Below are positions 53,229 to 63,621 of a stretch of 64,000 bases of DNA, piece after piece. The first letter of the stretch is position 1. The number at the start of each line of letters is the position of its first letter. A program made the position numbers and the translations under genes. The notes below the pieces were generated by a model. That model was not told where the DNA came from and did not search any database. It was given only the letters and a program-made list of their open reading frames with translations. Source of the DNA: Serratia marcescens subsp. marcescens ATCC 13880 (GTDB taxonomy: Bacteria; Pseudomonadota; Gammaproteobacteria; Enterobacterales; Enterobacteriaceae); the NCBI RefSeq assembly GCF_017299535.1, contig NZ_CP071238.1:3162001-3226000 (forward strand), in the 5' to 3' direction.

Positions 53229-54002
53229 ATGGACACCCCCTTTATTTTGCATCAGCAGCAACACCGCGTGGTCACGCTGACGCTGCATCGCCCGGAGGCG
53301 CGTAACGCCCTGAGCACGCCGTGTCTGGAACAGCTGGTTGCCCGGCTGGAGCAGGCCGACGCCGACAGCGGCGTGGGCGCCGTGGTGATCGCCGGCGCGG
53401 CGCGCTTCTTCGCCGCCGGCGCCGATCTGCGCGAACTGCAACAGCAGGATCTGCCGGCCACGCTGGCGGATCGCCGTCCGCAGCTGTGGCAGCGGCTGGC
53501 GCAGTTCAGCAAACCGCTGCTGGCGGCGGTGAACGGTTATGCCCTGGGCGCCGGCTGCGAGCTGGCGCTGGCCTGCGACATCGTCATCGGCGGCGAAAGC
53601 GCCCGCTTCGGCCTGCCGGAGATCACCCTCGGCCTGATGCCGGGCGCCGGGGGCACCCAGCGCCTGATCCGCTGCGTCGGCAAGGCGCGCGCCAGCCAGA
53701 TGGTGCTGACCGGCGAAGCCATCGACGCCCGCACCGCGCTGCAGGCCGGCCTGATCAGCGAAGTATGTGTCGATGCCCTGACGCTGGAGCGCACGCAGCA
53801 GATTGCCGATCGCATCAGCCGTCAGGCGCCGCTGGCGCTGCGCGCCGCCAAACAGGCGCTGAAACAGGCCGAGGAAATCGGCCTTAGCCAGGGGCTGGCG
53901 ATGGAGCGTCAGCAATTTGTCACCCTGGCCGCCACCGACGATCGCCGCGAAGGCATCGCCGCCTTTTTCGAAAAACGTACGCCAAACTATCAGGGGCGCT
54001 GA
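53229..54002 (+). CDS. paaF: 2,3-dehydroadipyl-CoA hydratase PaaF
   Basis: PaaF adds water to 2,3-dehydroadipyl-CoA late in the pathway. The 257-residue crotonase has the oxyanion and catalytic regions GAARFFAAGADLREL and ALGAGCELALACDIVIGGESARFGLPEITLGLMPGAGG, with both catalytic glutamates. The start at 53229 follows GGAGCCGCG, eight bases after paaE. Confidence 0.95.
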   Translation: MDTPFILHQQQHRVVTLTLHRPEARNALSTPCLEQLVARLEQADADSGVGAVVIAGAARFFAAGADLRELQQQDLPATLADRRPQLWQRLAQFSKPLLAAVNGYALGAGCELALACDIVIGGESARFGLPEITLGLMPGAGGTQRLIRCVGKARASQMVLTGEAIDARTALQAGLISEVCVDALTLERTQQIADRISRQAPLALRAAKQALKQAEEIGLSQGLAMERQQFVTLAATDDRREGIAAFFEKRTPNYQGR

Positions 54003-54005
54003 TTT

Positions 54006-54797
54006 ATGGATAACGCATTGATTCTCAGCCATCTCGACGCCGGCGTGTTGACGCTGACCCTCAACCGGCCGGATCGGCTCAACAGCTTTAACGACGAGAT
54101 GCATCGCCAGCTGAGCGAAGCGCTGACGCAAGCCGAGCGCGACGACAGCGTGCGCTGCCTGCTGATCGCCGGCGCCGGGCGCGGTTTCTGCGCCGGGCAG
54201 GATCTCAACGATCGCAACGTCAGCGCCGATCAACAGGCGCCGGATCTCGGCCTGTCGGTCGAACGTTTCTACAACCCCCTGATCCGCCGCCTGACCGCCC
54301 TGCCGAAACCGGTGGTATGCGCAGTCAACGGCGTGGCGGCCGGCGCCGGCGCCGCGCTGGCCCTGGCGTGCGATATCGTCATCGCCGCCGACAACGCCGG
54401 CTTTATTCAGTCGTTCTGCCGTCTGGGGTTGGTGCCTGATTCCGGCGGCAGTTGGTTCCTGCCGCGGCTGGCCGGCCACGCCCGCGCGATGGGCATGGCC
54501 TTGCTGGGTGACAAAATCAGCGCTCAACAGGCGCTGGAGTGGGGCATGATCTGGCAGGTGGTGCCGGCGGATGAATTGGCCGACCGCACGCAAACGCTGG
54601 CGCGCCATCTGGCCACCCAGCCGACCTACGGTTTGGGGCTAATCAAGAAAGCCATCTACAGCTCGGCCACCAACAGCCTCGATCAACAGCTCGATCTGGA
54701 ACGCGATCTGCAGCGATTGGGGGGCCGCAGCGACGACTATCGCGAAGGCGTCAGCGCGTTCTTCGCCAAACGCACGCCAAATTTCAGCGGGAAATAG
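54006..54797 (+). CDS. paaG: Ring-1,2-epoxyphenylacetyl-CoA isomerase PaaG
   Basis: PaaG rearranges the epoxide to oxepin-CoA, and later isomerises a double bond. The 263-residue crotonase has GAGRGFCAGQDLNDR and the LPKPVVCAVNGVAAGAGAALALACD core. The catalytic aspartate region is in RLGLVPDSGGSWFLPRL (Asp-Ser in place of the Glu of hydratases), as expected for an isomerase. It lies three bases after paaF. Confidence 0.95.
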   Translation: MDNALILSHLDAGVLTLTLNRPDRLNSFNDEMHRQLSEALTQAERDDSVRCLLIAGAGRGFCAGQDLNDRNVSADQQAPDLGLSVERFYNPLIRRLTALPKPVVCAVNGVAAGAGAALALACDIVIAADNAGFIQSFCRLGLVPDSGGSWFLPRLAGHARAMGMALLGDKISAQQALEWGMIWQVVPADELADRTQTLARHLATQPTYGLGLIKKAIYSSATNSLDQQLDLERDLQRLGGRSDDYREGVSAFFAKRTPNFSGK

Positions 54798-54799
54798 CC

Positions 54800-56332
54800 A
54801 TGAACGCGCCCCTTCTTAATGGCCAGGTGGCGGTGATCGGCGCCGGCACCATGGGCATCGGCATCGCCCAGGTGGCCGCCGCCGCCGGCCACCCGGTACG
54901 GCTGTTCGATATCGCGCCCGCCGCCGCCCAGCGCGCGATCGACGAACTCGCTCGCCGCCTGCGGCAGCGGGTCGACGGCGGCAAGGCCGACGCAAACGCC
55001 ACCGAGGCGCTGCTGGCGCGCCTCGAACGCGCCGACTCGCTCGAGCAACTGGCCGACTGCGCGCTGGTGATTGAAGCGGTGGCGGAAAATCTGGCGATCA
55101 AGCAGAGCCTGTTCCGCGATCTGGAAGCGGTCTGCTCGCCCACGGCGCTGTTCGCCAGCAATACCTCCTCGCTGTCAATCACCGCCATCGCCGGCGCCTT
55201 GCAACACCCGGCGCGCATGGCCGGGCTGCACTTCTTCAACCCGGCGCCGCTGATGAAGCTGGTGGAGATCGTCAGCGGTCTGGAGACCGGGGCCGAGACC
55301 CTCGCCGCGCTGCAGGCCCTGGCGCAGCGCTGGGGTAAGCAGAGCGTCGTATGCCGCTCGACGCCGGGATTCATCGTCAACCGCGTGGCGCGGCCATTCT
55401 ACGCCGAAACCCTGCGCGCGCTGGAGGAACGGGTGGCCGACGCCGCCACCCTGGATGCAGTCATGCGCGATGCTGGCGGCTTCGCCATGGGCCCGCTGCA
55501 GTTGACCGATCTGATCGGCCAGGACGTCAATTACGCCGTGACCGACTCGGTGTATCAGGCCTTCTACCAGGATCCGCGCTTCACCCCCTCACTGGTGCAG
55601 CAGGAGCTGGTGGCCGCCGGACATCTCGGCCGCAAATCCGGCCGCGGCTTCTACCGCTACGACGCGCAACGCCCCGCCGCAGAGATGATCGCCTTTGCGC
55701 CGCCGGCGCAGGCCGCGCCGCCGCAACGCGTCACGCTGCACGGCGACTGGTCTTCGCTGGCCGATTTGGCGGAACTGTTGATCGAAAATGCGGGGGCGAT
55801 CAAACAACCTGGCCAGACCAGCCCGTACCTCACGATCGACGACGTTACACTGATGTTAACCAATGGTAAAACCGCCGGCCAACTGGCCGACGAACGTGGA
55901 ACGCCCGTGGTGCTGTTCGATCTCTGTGCCGACTATGCGCATGCCTCCGCCATCGCCATCAGCTGCGCGGCGCAAAACGGCGCGCAACACAATGCCAACG
56001 CGATTCGCCTGCTGCAGTCCCTCGGCAAGCAGGTCATTCAACTGCCGGATTATCCCGGCCTGCTGACGATGCGCACCCTGGCCATGCTGGCCAACGAAGC
56101 GCTCGACGTGGTGAACAAAGGCGTCGCCGGCGCCGAAGATACCGATCTGGCGATGCTGCGCGGAGTCAACTATCCGCGCGGCCCGCTGGCCTGGGGCGCC
56201 GCACTCGGCTGGCGTCACATTCTGACGACGCTGGAAAACCTGCAACGCTATTACGGCGAAGCGCGCTATCGCCCGATGCCGCTGCTGCGCCGCTACGCTT
56301 CCCCCGCCTCTTTCTCAGGAGCCGAACGATGA
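54800..56332 (+). CDS. paaH: 3-hydroxyadipyl-CoA dehydrogenase PaaH
   Basis: PaaH oxidises 3-hydroxyadipyl-CoA to 3-oxoadipyl-CoA. The 510-residue protein has the NAD motif VIGAGTMGIGIAQ, the catalytic histidine in MAGLHFFNPAPLMKLVEI, and two C-terminal 3-hydroxyacyl-CoA dehydrogenase helical domains. It is about 35 residues longer than E. coli PaaH. Its last bases overlap the paaI start (ATGA), so the two are translationally coupled. Confidence 0.95.
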   Translation: MNAPLLNGQVAVIGAGTMGIGIAQVAAAAGHPVRLFDIAPAAAQRAIDELARRLRQRVDGGKADANATEALLARLERADSLEQLADCALVIEAVAENLAIKQSLFRDLEAVCSPTALFASNTSSLSITAIAGALQHPARMAGLHFFNPAPLMKLVEIVSGLETGAETLAALQALAQRWGKQSVVCRSTPGFIVNRVARPFYAETLRALEERVADAATLDAVMRDAGGFAMGPLQLTDLIGQDVNYAVTDSVYQAFYQDPRFTPSLVQQELVAAGHLGRKSGRGFYRYDAQRPAAEMIAFAPPAQAAPPQRVTLHGDWSSLADLAELLIENAGAIKQPGQTSPYLTIDDVTLMLTNGKTAGQLADERGTPVVLFDLCADYAHASAIAISCAAQNGAQHNANAIRLLQSLGKQVIQLPDYPGLLTMRTLAMLANEALDVVNKGVAGAEDTDLAMLRGVNYPRGPLAWGAALGWRHILTTLENLQRYYGEARYRPMPLLRRYASPASFSGAER

Positions 56333-56769
56333 ACGCCAATACGCCGCGCGCGCTGGCTCAGCGCTGCGCCGAACAGATGTTCCAGCAAGATACCTGCGCT
56401 CAGGCGATGGGGATGCACATCGACGCCGTCGACGCCGGGTACGCGCAGGTCAGCATGACCGTCGGCCCGCAGATGCTCAACGGCCACCAAACCTGCCACG
56501 GCGGCCAACTGTTCAGCCTGGCGGACACCGCCTTCGCCTACGCCTGCAACAGCCAGGGGTTGGCGGCGGTGGCCTCCGGCTGCAGCATCGACTTCGTCCG
56601 CCCGGCGCTGGCCGGCGATCGCCTCACCGCCAGCGCGCAGATGCGCCACCAGGGCAAAGCCACCGGGCTGTATGACGTCGAAATCGTTAACCAACGGGGC
56701 AAAACCGTCGCCTGGTTTCGCGGCCGCGCGCACCGCCTTGGCCACAGCATTTTAGGAGATCAGGCATGA
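56329..56769 (+). CDS. paaI: Acyl-CoA thioesterase PaaI
   Basis: PaaI hydrolyses phenylacetyl-CoA-type thioesters to release stuck CoA. The 146-residue hot-dog protein has [23 protein letters not shown], with the catalytic Asp near residue 66 (Asp61 of E. coli). It overlaps paaH and paaJ by four bases each. Confidence 0.95.
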   Translation: MNANTPRALAQRCAEQMFQQDTCAQAMGMHIDAVDAGYAQVSMTVGPQMLNGHQTCHGGQLFSLADTAFAYACNSQGLAAVASGCSIDFVRPALAGDRLTASAQMRHQGKATGLYDVEIVNQRGKTVAWFRGRAHRLGHSILGDQA

Positions 56770-57971
56770 ATCAGGCATTTATCTGCGACGGCGTGCGCAC
56801 CCCGATCGGCCGCTACGGCGGCGCGCTGGCGCAGGTGCGCGCCGACGACCTCGCCGCCCTGCCGCTGCGCGTGCTGCTGGAGCGCCATCCGCAGGTGGAT
56901 TGGGCACAGCTGGACGACGTGATCCTCGGCTGCGCCAACCAGGCCGGGGAAGACAACCGCAACCTGGCGCGCATGGCGCTGCTGCTGGCCGGGCTGCCGG
57001 TCGGCGTTTCCGGCACCACCGTGAACCGCCTGTGCGGTTCGGGCCTGGATGCGCTGGCGATGGCGGCGCGCAGCATCAAGGCCGGCGACGCCGGGCTGCT
57101 GCTGGCCGGCGGCGCGGAATCGATGACCCGCGCGCCGCTGGTGATGGGCAAGGCCGACAGCGCCTTCAGCCGCCAGGCGCAGCTGTACGACACCACCCTC
57201 GGCTGGCGCTTCGTCAATCCGCGGATGCAGGCCGAGTTCGGCACCGATTCGATGCCGGAGACCGCCGAAAACGTCGCGGCGCAGTTCAATATCAGCCGCG
57301 CCGATCAGGACGCCTTTGCGCTGCGCAGCCAGCAGCGCGCCGCCCGGGCGCAGGCGCTGGGCCACCTGGCGCAGGAGATAGCCCCGGTCAGCCTCACCGG
57401 TAAAAAAGGCGCGGTCACCCTGTTCAGCCAGGATGAACACCCGCGCGCCGACACCACCTTCGAGCAGCTGCAGGCGCTGAAAACCCCGTTCCGTCAGCCC
57501 GGCAGCGTCACCGCCGGCAACGCCTCGGGCCTGAACGACGGCGCGGCGGCGCTGATCGTCGCCTCCGAAGCGATGGCGGCGCGCCAGGGGCTGACGCCGC
57601 GCGCGCGCATCGTCGCCACCGCCACCTGCGGCGTGGAGCCGCGCCTAATGGGCATCGGCCCGCTGCCGGCCACCCGCAAGGTGCTGGAGATCGCCGGGCT
57701 GAGCCTGGCGCAGATGGACGTCATCGAACTGAACGAAGCGTTCGCCGCCCAGGCGTTGGCGGTGATGCGCCAGCTTGGCCTGCCGGACGATGCCACGCAG
57801 GTTAACCCCAACGGCGGCGCGATCGCTCTGGGGCACCCGCTGGGCATGAGCGGCGCGCGCCTGGCGCTGGCCGCCCTGTTTGAACTGGAACGGCGAGCCG
57901 GCCGCTATGCGCTTTGCACCATGTGCATCGGCGTCGGCCAAGGCATCGCCATGATCATTGAGCGTGTCTGA
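56766..57971 (+). CDS. paaJ: 3-oxoadipyl-CoA/3-oxo-5,6-dehydrosuberyl-CoA thiolase PaaJ
   Basis: PaaJ cuts beta-keto intermediates with CoA, giving acetyl-CoA and succinyl-CoA at the end of the pathway. The 401-residue thiolase has the nucleophile Cys90 ([11 protein letters not shown]), the [10 protein letters not shown] histidine, and the second active-site cysteine in [10 protein letters not shown]. The start overlaps paaI (ATGA). Confidence 0.96.
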   Translation: MNQAFICDGVRTPIGRYGGALAQVRADDLAALPLRVLLERHPQVDWAQLDDVILGCANQAGEDNRNLARMALLLAGLPVGVSGTTVNRLCGSGLDALAMAARSIKAGDAGLLLAGGAESMTRAPLVMGKADSAFSRQAQLYDTTLGWRFVNPRMQAEFGTDSMPETAENVAAQFNISRADQDAFALRSQQRAARAQALGHLAQEIAPVSLTGKKGAVTLFSQDEHPRADTTFEQLQALKTPFRQPGSVTAGNASGLNDGAAALIVASEAMAARQGLTPRARIVATATCGVEPRLMGIGPLPATRKVLEIAGLSLAQMDVIELNEAFAAQALAVMRQLGLPDDATQVNPNGGAIALGHPLGMSGARLALAALFELERRAGRYALCTMCIGVGQGIAMIIERV

Positions 57972-57986
57972 CCCCTGAGGCTAACC

Positions 57987-59294
57987 ATGACAATAAATCC
58001 ACAGCCCCTCGAAACGATCGAATTCGCCTCGCGCGATGAGATTGAAGCGTTGCAGTTGGCGCGTCTGAAGTGGACGCTGCACCACGCCTACAACAATGTG
58101 CCGATGTACAAGCGCAAATTCGACCAGGCCGGCGTACACCCCGACGATCTCAAACAGCTGAGCGATCTGGCGCGCTTCCCCTACACCACCAAGCAGGATC
58201 TGCGCGACAACTACCCATTCGACACCTTCGCAGTGCCGATGGAGCAGGTGGTGCGCATCCATGCCTCCTCGGGCACCACCGGCCGCCCGACGGTGGTCGG
58301 TTACACCCAGCGCGACATCGATAATTGGGCCGATATCGTCGCCCGCTGCCTGCGCGCCGGCGGCGCCACCGCCAAAGACAAGGTGCACGTCGCCTACGGC
58401 TACGGCCTGTTCACCGGCGGCCTGGGCGCGCACTACGGCGCGGAGCGGCTCGGCGCGACGGTGATCCCGATGTCCGGCGGCCAGACGGAACGCCAGGCGC
58501 AGCTGATCCTCGACTTCAAACCCGACATCATCATGGTGACGCCGTCCTATTGTCTGACGCTGATCGACGAACTGGAACGCAAAATGGGCGGCGACGCACG
58601 CGGCTGCTCGCTGCGGCTCGGCGTGTTCGGCGCCGAACCCTGGACCGAAGCCCTGCGCCACGAAATCGAAACCCGCATGGGCATCAAGGCGCTGGATATT
58701 TACGGCCTGTCGGAAGTGATGGGGCCGGGCGTGGCGATGGAGTGTCTGGAAAGCGGCGGCGGCCCCACCATCTGGGAAGACCACTTCCTGCCGGAGATCA
58801 TCTGTCCGGAGACCGGCATCGCCCTGCCGGACGGCGAACACGGCGAACTGGTGTTCACCACCCTGACCAAAGAGGCGCTGCCGGTGATCCGCTACCGCAC
58901 CCGCGATCTCACCCGGCTGCTGCCGGGCGACGCGCGCCAGATGCGCCGCATGGGCAAGATCACCGGCCGCTCCGACGACATGCTGATCATTCGCGGCGTC
59001 AACGTCTTCCCGTCGCAGGTGGAAGAACAGATCATGCAGTTCGAGCAGCTGTCGCCGCACTATCAACTACAGGTCAGCCGCAGCGGGCATCTGGACACGC
59101 TGGCGGTGCGCGTCGAGCTGAAAGAATCGGCGCTCAGCCTCAGCCATCAGCAGCGTTGCGATATCTGCCACCAGCTGCGCCACCACATCAAATCGATCGT
59201 GGGCGTCAGCACCGACGTCAGCATCGCCAACTGCGGCGATATTCCGCGCTCGGAAGGCAAAGCGCAGCGCGTGGTCGATCTGCGGCCGCGCTGA
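57987..59294 (+). CDS. paaK: Phenylacetate-CoA ligase PaaK
   Basis: PaaK activates phenylacetate with ATP and CoA, the first step of the pathway. The 435-residue adenylate-forming enzyme has the ATP loop SSGTTGRPTVVGYT, the YGLSEVMGPGVAMEC motif, and the C-terminal GRSDDMLIIRGVNVFPSQ hinge. It lies 15 bases after paaJ and is the last gene of the long operon. Confidence 0.97.
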   Translation: MTINPQPLETIEFASRDEIEALQLARLKWTLHHAYNNVPMYKRKFDQAGVHPDDLKQLSDLARFPYTTKQDLRDNYPFDTFAVPMEQVVRIHASSGTTGRPTVVGYTQRDIDNWADIVARCLRAGGATAKDKVHVAYGYGLFTGGLGAHYGAERLGATVIPMSGGQTERQAQLILDFKPDIIMVTPSYCLTLIDELERKMGGDARGCSLRLGVFGAEPWTEALRHEIETRMGIKALDIYGLSEVMGPGVAMECLESGGGPTIWEDHFLPEIICPETGIALPDGEHGELVFTTLTKEALPVIRYRTRDLTRLLPGDARQMRRMGKITGRSDDMLIIRGVNVFPSQVEEQIMQFEQLSPHYQLQVSRSGHLDTLAVRVELKESALSLSHQQRCDICHQLRHHIKSIVGVSTDVSIANCGDIPRSEGKAQRVVDLRPR

Positions 59295-59372
59295 GGCGCA
59301 CGGCGTCACGGATGACGCCGCCCTAAATTATGGTAATGTTGTGGCTCATCGAAGGCTAACCCATGGAAAAAT

Positions 59373-60311
59373 ATGGAACATAAACTGGATGAGTTCATTC
59401 GCCATGCCGTCGACGCCCAGCCGATCAGCGGCACGTCGCTGATCATTTCACTGTACGGCGACGCGCTCAGCCACCGCGGCGGCGAAGTGTGGCTCGGCAG
59501 CCTGAGCGCGCTGCTGGAGGCCTTCGGTTTCGGCGATCGTTTCGTGCGCACCTCGGTGTTCCGCCTGCAGAAAGAGGGGTGGCTGGCGGTGGAGAGAATC
59601 GGCCGCCGCAGCTTCTACCGCGTGACCGAGCAGGGAATGCGTCAGTTCCGCCACGCCGAATCGAAGATCTATCTGCGCGAGCAGCCCGCCTGGGACGGCA
59701 AATGGGAGCTGCTGCTGCTGGAATGCGCCGAAAAAAGCGCGCGCGCGCGGCTGAAAAAAGAGCTGGGCTGGCTCGGGTTCGGGCAGATCGCCAACAACCT
59801 GATGGCCGCCCCCACCCATGCGCAGACCGACGTGACGGCGCTGCTCGGCGAACTGAACGCCAGCGAGCAGGTGATCTACTTTCGCGCCGATTACCCCTAT
59901 AACCGCTCCGAGCAAACCCTGCAGAAATTGGTGGCCGACTGTTGGTCGCTCAGCGACGTGGCGGCCGGTTATCACGAGTTTATCGTCTCATTCCGGCCGC
60001 TGATGGCGCTGCTGCGCGAAGTCGACCCGGCGGCGCTGACGCCGCTGCGCTGCTTCCAGATTAAGCTATTATTGATTCACTTCTTCCGTCGCGTGGTGTT
60101 GAAAGATCCGTTGCTGCCGGACGCGCTGCTGCCCGCGCAGTGGGAGGGCCAGATCGCCCGCAACCTGTGCATCAATCTCTATCAGCAGGTCGATCGCGCC
60201 GCGACGGAATACGTCAGCGCGCTGGCGGAGACCACCATCGGCGCCCTGCCCGCGCCGGCCGCCGGCTACTATCGGCGCTTCGGCGGCCTGCCGCGCGACC
60301 CTACATATTAA
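59373..60311 (+). CDS. paaX: Phenylacetate repressor PaaX
   Basis: PaaX represses the paa promoters and is released by phenylacetyl-CoA. The 312-residue protein has an N-terminal winged helix (SGTSLIISLYGDALSHRGGEVWLGSLSALLEAFGFGDRFVRTSVFRLQKEGWL). The PaaX middle and C-terminal domains, with AWDGKWELLLLE and VVLKDPLLPDALLPAQW, follow. A tiny overlapping ORF (MEKYGT, from 59363) covers the start, so initiation may be tuned. It is followed 12 bases later by paaY. Confidence 0.96.
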   Translation: MEHKLDEFIRHAVDAQPISGTSLIISLYGDALSHRGGEVWLGSLSALLEAFGFGDRFVRTSVFRLQKEGWLAVERIGRRSFYRVTEQGMRQFRHAESKIYLREQPAWDGKWELLLLECAEKSARARLKKELGWLGFGQIANNLMAAPTHAQTDVTALLGELNASEQVIYFRADYPYNRSEQTLQKLVADCWSLSDVAAGYHEFIVSFRPLMALLREVDPAALTPLRCFQIKLLLIHFFRRVVLKDPLLPDALLPAQWEGQIARNLCINLYQQVDRAATEYVSALAETTIGALPAPAAGYYRRFGGLPRDPTY

Positions 60312-60323
60312 GGAACTCACGCT

Positions 60324-60920
60324 ATGCCTGTGTATCAGATTGACGGCCTGACGCCGGTCGTTGACCCCAGCAGTTACGTGCACCCGACCGCGGTGCTGAT
60401 CGGCGACGTGATCGTCGGCAAGCACGTGTATATCGGCCCGAACGCCAGCCTGCGCGGCGATTTTGGCCGCCTGGTGATCTGCGACGGCGCCAACATTCAG
60501 GACAACTGCGTGATGCACGGCTTCCCGCAGCAGGACACGGTGGTGGAAGAAGACGGCCATATCGGCCACGGCGCCATCCTGCACGGCTGCCGCACTCGCC
60601 GCAACGCGATGGTGGGCATGAACGCGGTGGTGATGGACGGTGCGGAGATCGGCGAGAACACCATCGTCGGCGCGATGGCGTTCGTCAAAGCCGCGGCGGT
60701 GATCGAAGCCAACAAGCTGGTGGTCGGCAGCCCGGCGCGCGTGCTGCGCGATCTGACCGAACAGGAGCTGGCCTGGAAGATCGCCGGCACCCGCGAGTAT
60801 CAGGATCTGGTGCAGCGCTGCAAATCCTCGCTGCACGAAGTGGCGCCGCTGGCCGAAATCGAACCGGGCCGCCAACGCCTGAGTTTCGGCGACCACCTGA
60901 TCCCGAAAAGCCAGCTTTAA
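60324..60920 (+). CDS. paaY: PaaY, gamma-carbonic anhydrase-like thioesterase
   Basis: PaaY is a hexapeptide-repeat protein that hydrolyses dead-end CoA thioesters of the pathway. The 198-residue protein has left-handed beta-helix repeats ([23 protein letters not shown]) and metal-binding histidines in [14 protein letters not shown]. It ends with a helical tail. AAGGA stands upstream. It is the last gene of the paaXY unit. Confidence 0.95.
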   Translation: MPVYQIDGLTPVVDPSSYVHPTAVLIGDVIVGKHVYIGPNASLRGDFGRLVICDGANIQDNCVMHGFPQQDTVVEEDGHIGHGAILHGCRTRRNAMVGMNAVVMDGAEIGENTIVGAMAFVKAAAVIEANKLVVGSPARVLRDLTEQELAWKIAGTREYQDLVQRCKSSLHEVAPLAEIEPGRQRLSFGDHLIPKSQL

Positions 60921-60925
60921 TCCCC

Positions 60926-60949
60926 GGGGCTGAGATGCGCCTCAGCCCC
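60926..60949. terminator. Hairpin between paaY and the convergent permease gene
   Basis: GGGGCTGAG / CTCAGCCCC form a perfect 9-bp stem with a 6-base loop between convergent stops. A T run is weak, but its location suggests bidirectional termination. Confidence 0.65.
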
Positions 60950-60957
60950 TCCCCTTA

Positions 60958-62355
60958 TTACTCCACCTCCGGCGCCTTGAACGGCGACGGCGCAGCCGCG
61001 CGGCGGCTCTGGAAGTGATAAGCCACCACCAGCAACAGGGTGAACGGAATACCGAACCACAACGTCATGCGGAAAAATTCGGTAAACGCGGTCGAGATCA
61101 TCAGCGCCGCCATCAGCCCGGCGCCCAGCAAGGTGGTATAGGGGAACCCCCACATGCGGAACTTCAGGTGAGTCAGCCGATGCCGGCGGCGGAAAAACAG
61201 GTGGGTGACAAAAATCATCAGCCAGGTAAAGCAGGCGCCATACACCGAAATAGACATCATGGCGGCAAACGAAGTCTCCGGCGCCACCAGGCTCAGCACG
61301 ATAGACACTACGATACCGATGCACGACATCGCCAACGCATTGACCGGAATGCCGCGCCGGCTGACGCGCCCCAACGCCGCCGGCGCCTGCCCGGCGCGCG
61401 ACAGCGAGAACATCATGCGGGTGGTGATATACAGTTGGCTGTTCATCGCCGACAGCGCCGCCACCAGCACGATAAAGTTGAAAATACCGGCGGCGGCGGG
61501 CAGATGGATCACGTTCATCGCCATCAGGAACGGGCTTTCGCCGGTGCCGGATTGGCGCCAGGGCACAATAGCCAGCATCAGGGCGATCGACAGCATGTAG
61601 AAGATGAACAACCGCACGATGGTGCCCTTGAACGCCGCCTTCACCGCAATCACCGGATTCTTGGCCTCGCCGGCGGCCACCGCGATCATTTCAATGCTCA
61701 GGTAGCTGAAGATGGACACGATCACAGCGAACCACATGCCCTTGACGCCAAACGGCATGAAGCCGCCGGCGGTCAGGTTGCGCAGGCCGTAGGCCGGGTT
61801 GCCCGAGAATGCCAAAATGCCGATGCCGATCAAAATAAACGCCACGATCGCCGTCACTTTGACGGTGGACAGCGCGTATTCCACCTGACCGAACGACTTC
61901 ACGCCGATCACGTTGACGACGATCACCGCCGCCGAGAACAGCAGCACCCACGACCAGGTCGGCGTCGCCGGGAACCAGAACTGCATGTACATGCCGATGG
62001 CGGTGACTTCGGTGCCCACCGCCAACACCACGCAGGACCAGTAAGAATAACGCACCAGAAAACCGAACAGCGGGCCGAGATAGAATTCAGCGTAATCGCC
62101 GAACGAGCCGGGCGTCGGGTGTTCGGAGGTCATTTCCGCCAGGCTCCCCATCAGCAGCAGCGCAATGACGCCGCCGATCAGGTAGCTCAACAATACCGAC
62201 GGCCCCGCCATCTGAATGGCGTAGGCGCTGCCGAGAAACAGCCCGGTGCCGATGGCGCCGCCGATCGCCAGCATCGACATCTGTCCGGCGGTAAGATGCT
62301 TGTTCAACCCGCCCTGACGGCGGGCGATATGCTCAAAATCATTCATCTGTGGCAT
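60958..62355 (-). CDS. Amino acid permease, APC (AAT) family
   Basis: The 465-residue protein has 12 transmembrane helices of the amino acid transporter family. The first helix carries AIGGAIGTGLFLGSAYAI, the conserved signature, and EMTSEHPTPGSFGDYAEFYLG follows helix 2. It resembles the GABA, proline and aromatic amino acid permeases; the substrate is not clear. It begins 20 bases after the aminotransferase stop on the same strand, so it is the third gene of a RidA-aminotransferase-permease unit. Confidence 0.9.
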   Translation of the reverse strand: MPQMNDFEHIARRQGGLNKHLTAGQMSMLAIGGAIGTGLFLGSAYAIQMAGPSVLLSYLIGGVIALLLMGSLAEMTSEHPTPGSFGDYAEFYLGPLFGFLVRYSYWSCVVLAVGTEVTAIGMYMQFWFPATPTWSWVLLFSAAVIVVNVIGVKSFGQVEYALSTVKVTAIVAFILIGIGILAFSGNPAYGLRNLTAGGFMPFGVKGMWFAVIVSIFSYLSIEMIAVAAGEAKNPVIAVKAAFKGTIVRLFIFYMLSIALMLAIVPWRQSGTGESPFLMAMNVIHLPAAAGIFNFIVLVAALSAMNSQLYITTRMMFSLSRAGQAPAALGRVSRRGIPVNALAMSCIGIVVSIVLSLVAPETSFAAMMSISVYGACFTWLMIFVTHLFFRRRHRLTHLKFRMWGFPYTTLLGAGLMAALMISTAFTEFFRMTLWFGIPFTLLLVVAYHFQSRRAAAPSPFKAPEVE

Positions 62356-62375
62356 GGCTGTGCTCCCGGGCGGAG

Positions 62376-63563
62376 TTAGGCGGTACGGGTGACGTCGAGA
62401 ATGGCGGCGGTCACGTAGTCAATGTTGCCGGGATTGAGCCCCGGCAAGCACATGCGGCCGGGTGAGACCAGATAGATGGCGTAGCGCTGTCGCAGAGTCT
62501 GCAGCTGCGCTTCGTTCAGGCCGGTATAGCTGAACATGCCGCGCTGATCGCGTATGCGCCGATGATCCAGCGAAGAACCGCCCTGCGCCAGGCCGGCGGC
62601 CAGTTGTTCACGCATCTGCTTGATGCGCACGCGCATTTCCGCCAGCTCATTGCGCCAAAGCCGGCCGAGTTCGGCGTCACCGAGCAGGGCTTCCACGATC
62701 TGGCTGCCGTGCGTTGGCGGGCAGGAGTAGCTGCGGCGGATCAGCGTTTTTAACGCCCCTTTGACGTTGACGGCGTTTTCCGCATCGGCGCAACGCACCG
62801 ACAGTGCGCCCAGACGCTGGCCATACAGCGCGACGTTTTTGGAAAACGAGTTGCAGACTAAAAACGGCAGCTCGGTTTTCAGCGCTTCGCGCAACGCAAA
62901 GCAGTCCTCCTCCAGCCCATCGCCGAAGCCCTGATAGGCGATATCGAACAGCGGCAGCAGGTTACGCCGCTGCAGCACCGCGAGCGTGGCGCGCCACTGC
63001 TCCGCCGTCAGATCGGTGCCGGTCGGGTTATGGCAACAAGGATGCAACAGGACCACGCTGCCGGGCGGCAGGCTGTCCAACGCGTCGAGCATGGCGGCGA
63101 AACGCAGGCCGCCCGCCGCTTCATCAAAGTAGGGATAGGTATTCACCCGCAGCCCGGCGCCTTCGAAAATCGCCCAGTGATTGGCCCAGGTGGGATCGGA
63201 CACCCAAATTTCACCGCGCGCCAGAAAGTGGCGCAAAAAATCCGCCGCCAGCTTCAACGCGCCGGAGCCGCCGACGGTCTGCACCGTGGCGATCTCGGCC
63301 GCCTGTTGCTCACCGAACAGCAGCGTCTGCACCTGGCGAGCGAACTGAGGCGAACCTTCGATCGGCGGATAACCGTGTGGGCGACGCAGCGCCAGCAACC
63401 GCTGCTCGGCGGCCTCAACCGCCTGCATCAGCGGAATATTCCCCTGTCGGTCGTAATACAGCCCAATGCCTAAATTCACTTTTTTCGGATTGGGATCCTG
63501 CAAATAGGCCTCCATGAGCGACATAATAGGATCGGCGGCGGAAGGTGTAATCTGTTTAAACAT
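62376..63563 (-). CDS. Class I aminotransferase, TyrB/AspC type
   Basis: This 395-residue PLP enzyme moves amino groups between an aspartate- or aromatic-type amino acid and a 2-oxo acid. The PLP lysine lies in CNSFSKNVALYGQRLG. HPCCHNPTGTDL and the N-terminal KVNLGIGLYYD are typical of the AspC/TyrB subgroup. The absence of the usual LGVGxYxD pattern of AspC and the operon with a permease suggest a catabolic role. Phenylalanine or tyrosine is an attractive substrate because paa lies next to it, but this is inference. Confidence 0.92.
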   Translation of the reverse strand: MFKQITPSAADPIMSLMEAYLQDPNPKKVNLGIGLYYDRQGNIPLMQAVEAAEQRLLALRRPHGYPPIEGSPQFARQVQTLLFGEQQAAEIATVQTVGGSGALKLAADFLRHFLARGEIWVSDPTWANHWAIFEGAGLRVNTYPYFDEAAGGLRFAAMLDALDSLPPGSVVLLHPCCHNPTGTDLTAEQWRATLAVLQRRNLLPLFDIAYQGFGDGLEEDCFALREALKTELPFLVCNSFSKNVALYGQRLGALSVRCADAENAVNVKGALKTLIRRSYSCPPTHGSQIVEALLGDAELGRLWRNELAEMRVRIKQMREQLAAGLAQGGSSLDHRRIRDQRGMFSYTGLNEAQLQTLRQRYAIYLVSPGRMCLPGLNPGNIDYVTAAILDVTRTA

Positions 63564-63621
63564 GACTCATCCTTAACTCGTTATTGAATTAATATTAAGA
63601 CTGACTTAAGAAGAAATTAAA

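Noticed and set aside
61015-62379. 454-codon plus-strand frame opposite the permease
   Set aside because: A shadow of a membrane-protein gene: the antisense of hydrophobic codons gives the His/Asp/Arg-rich product seen.
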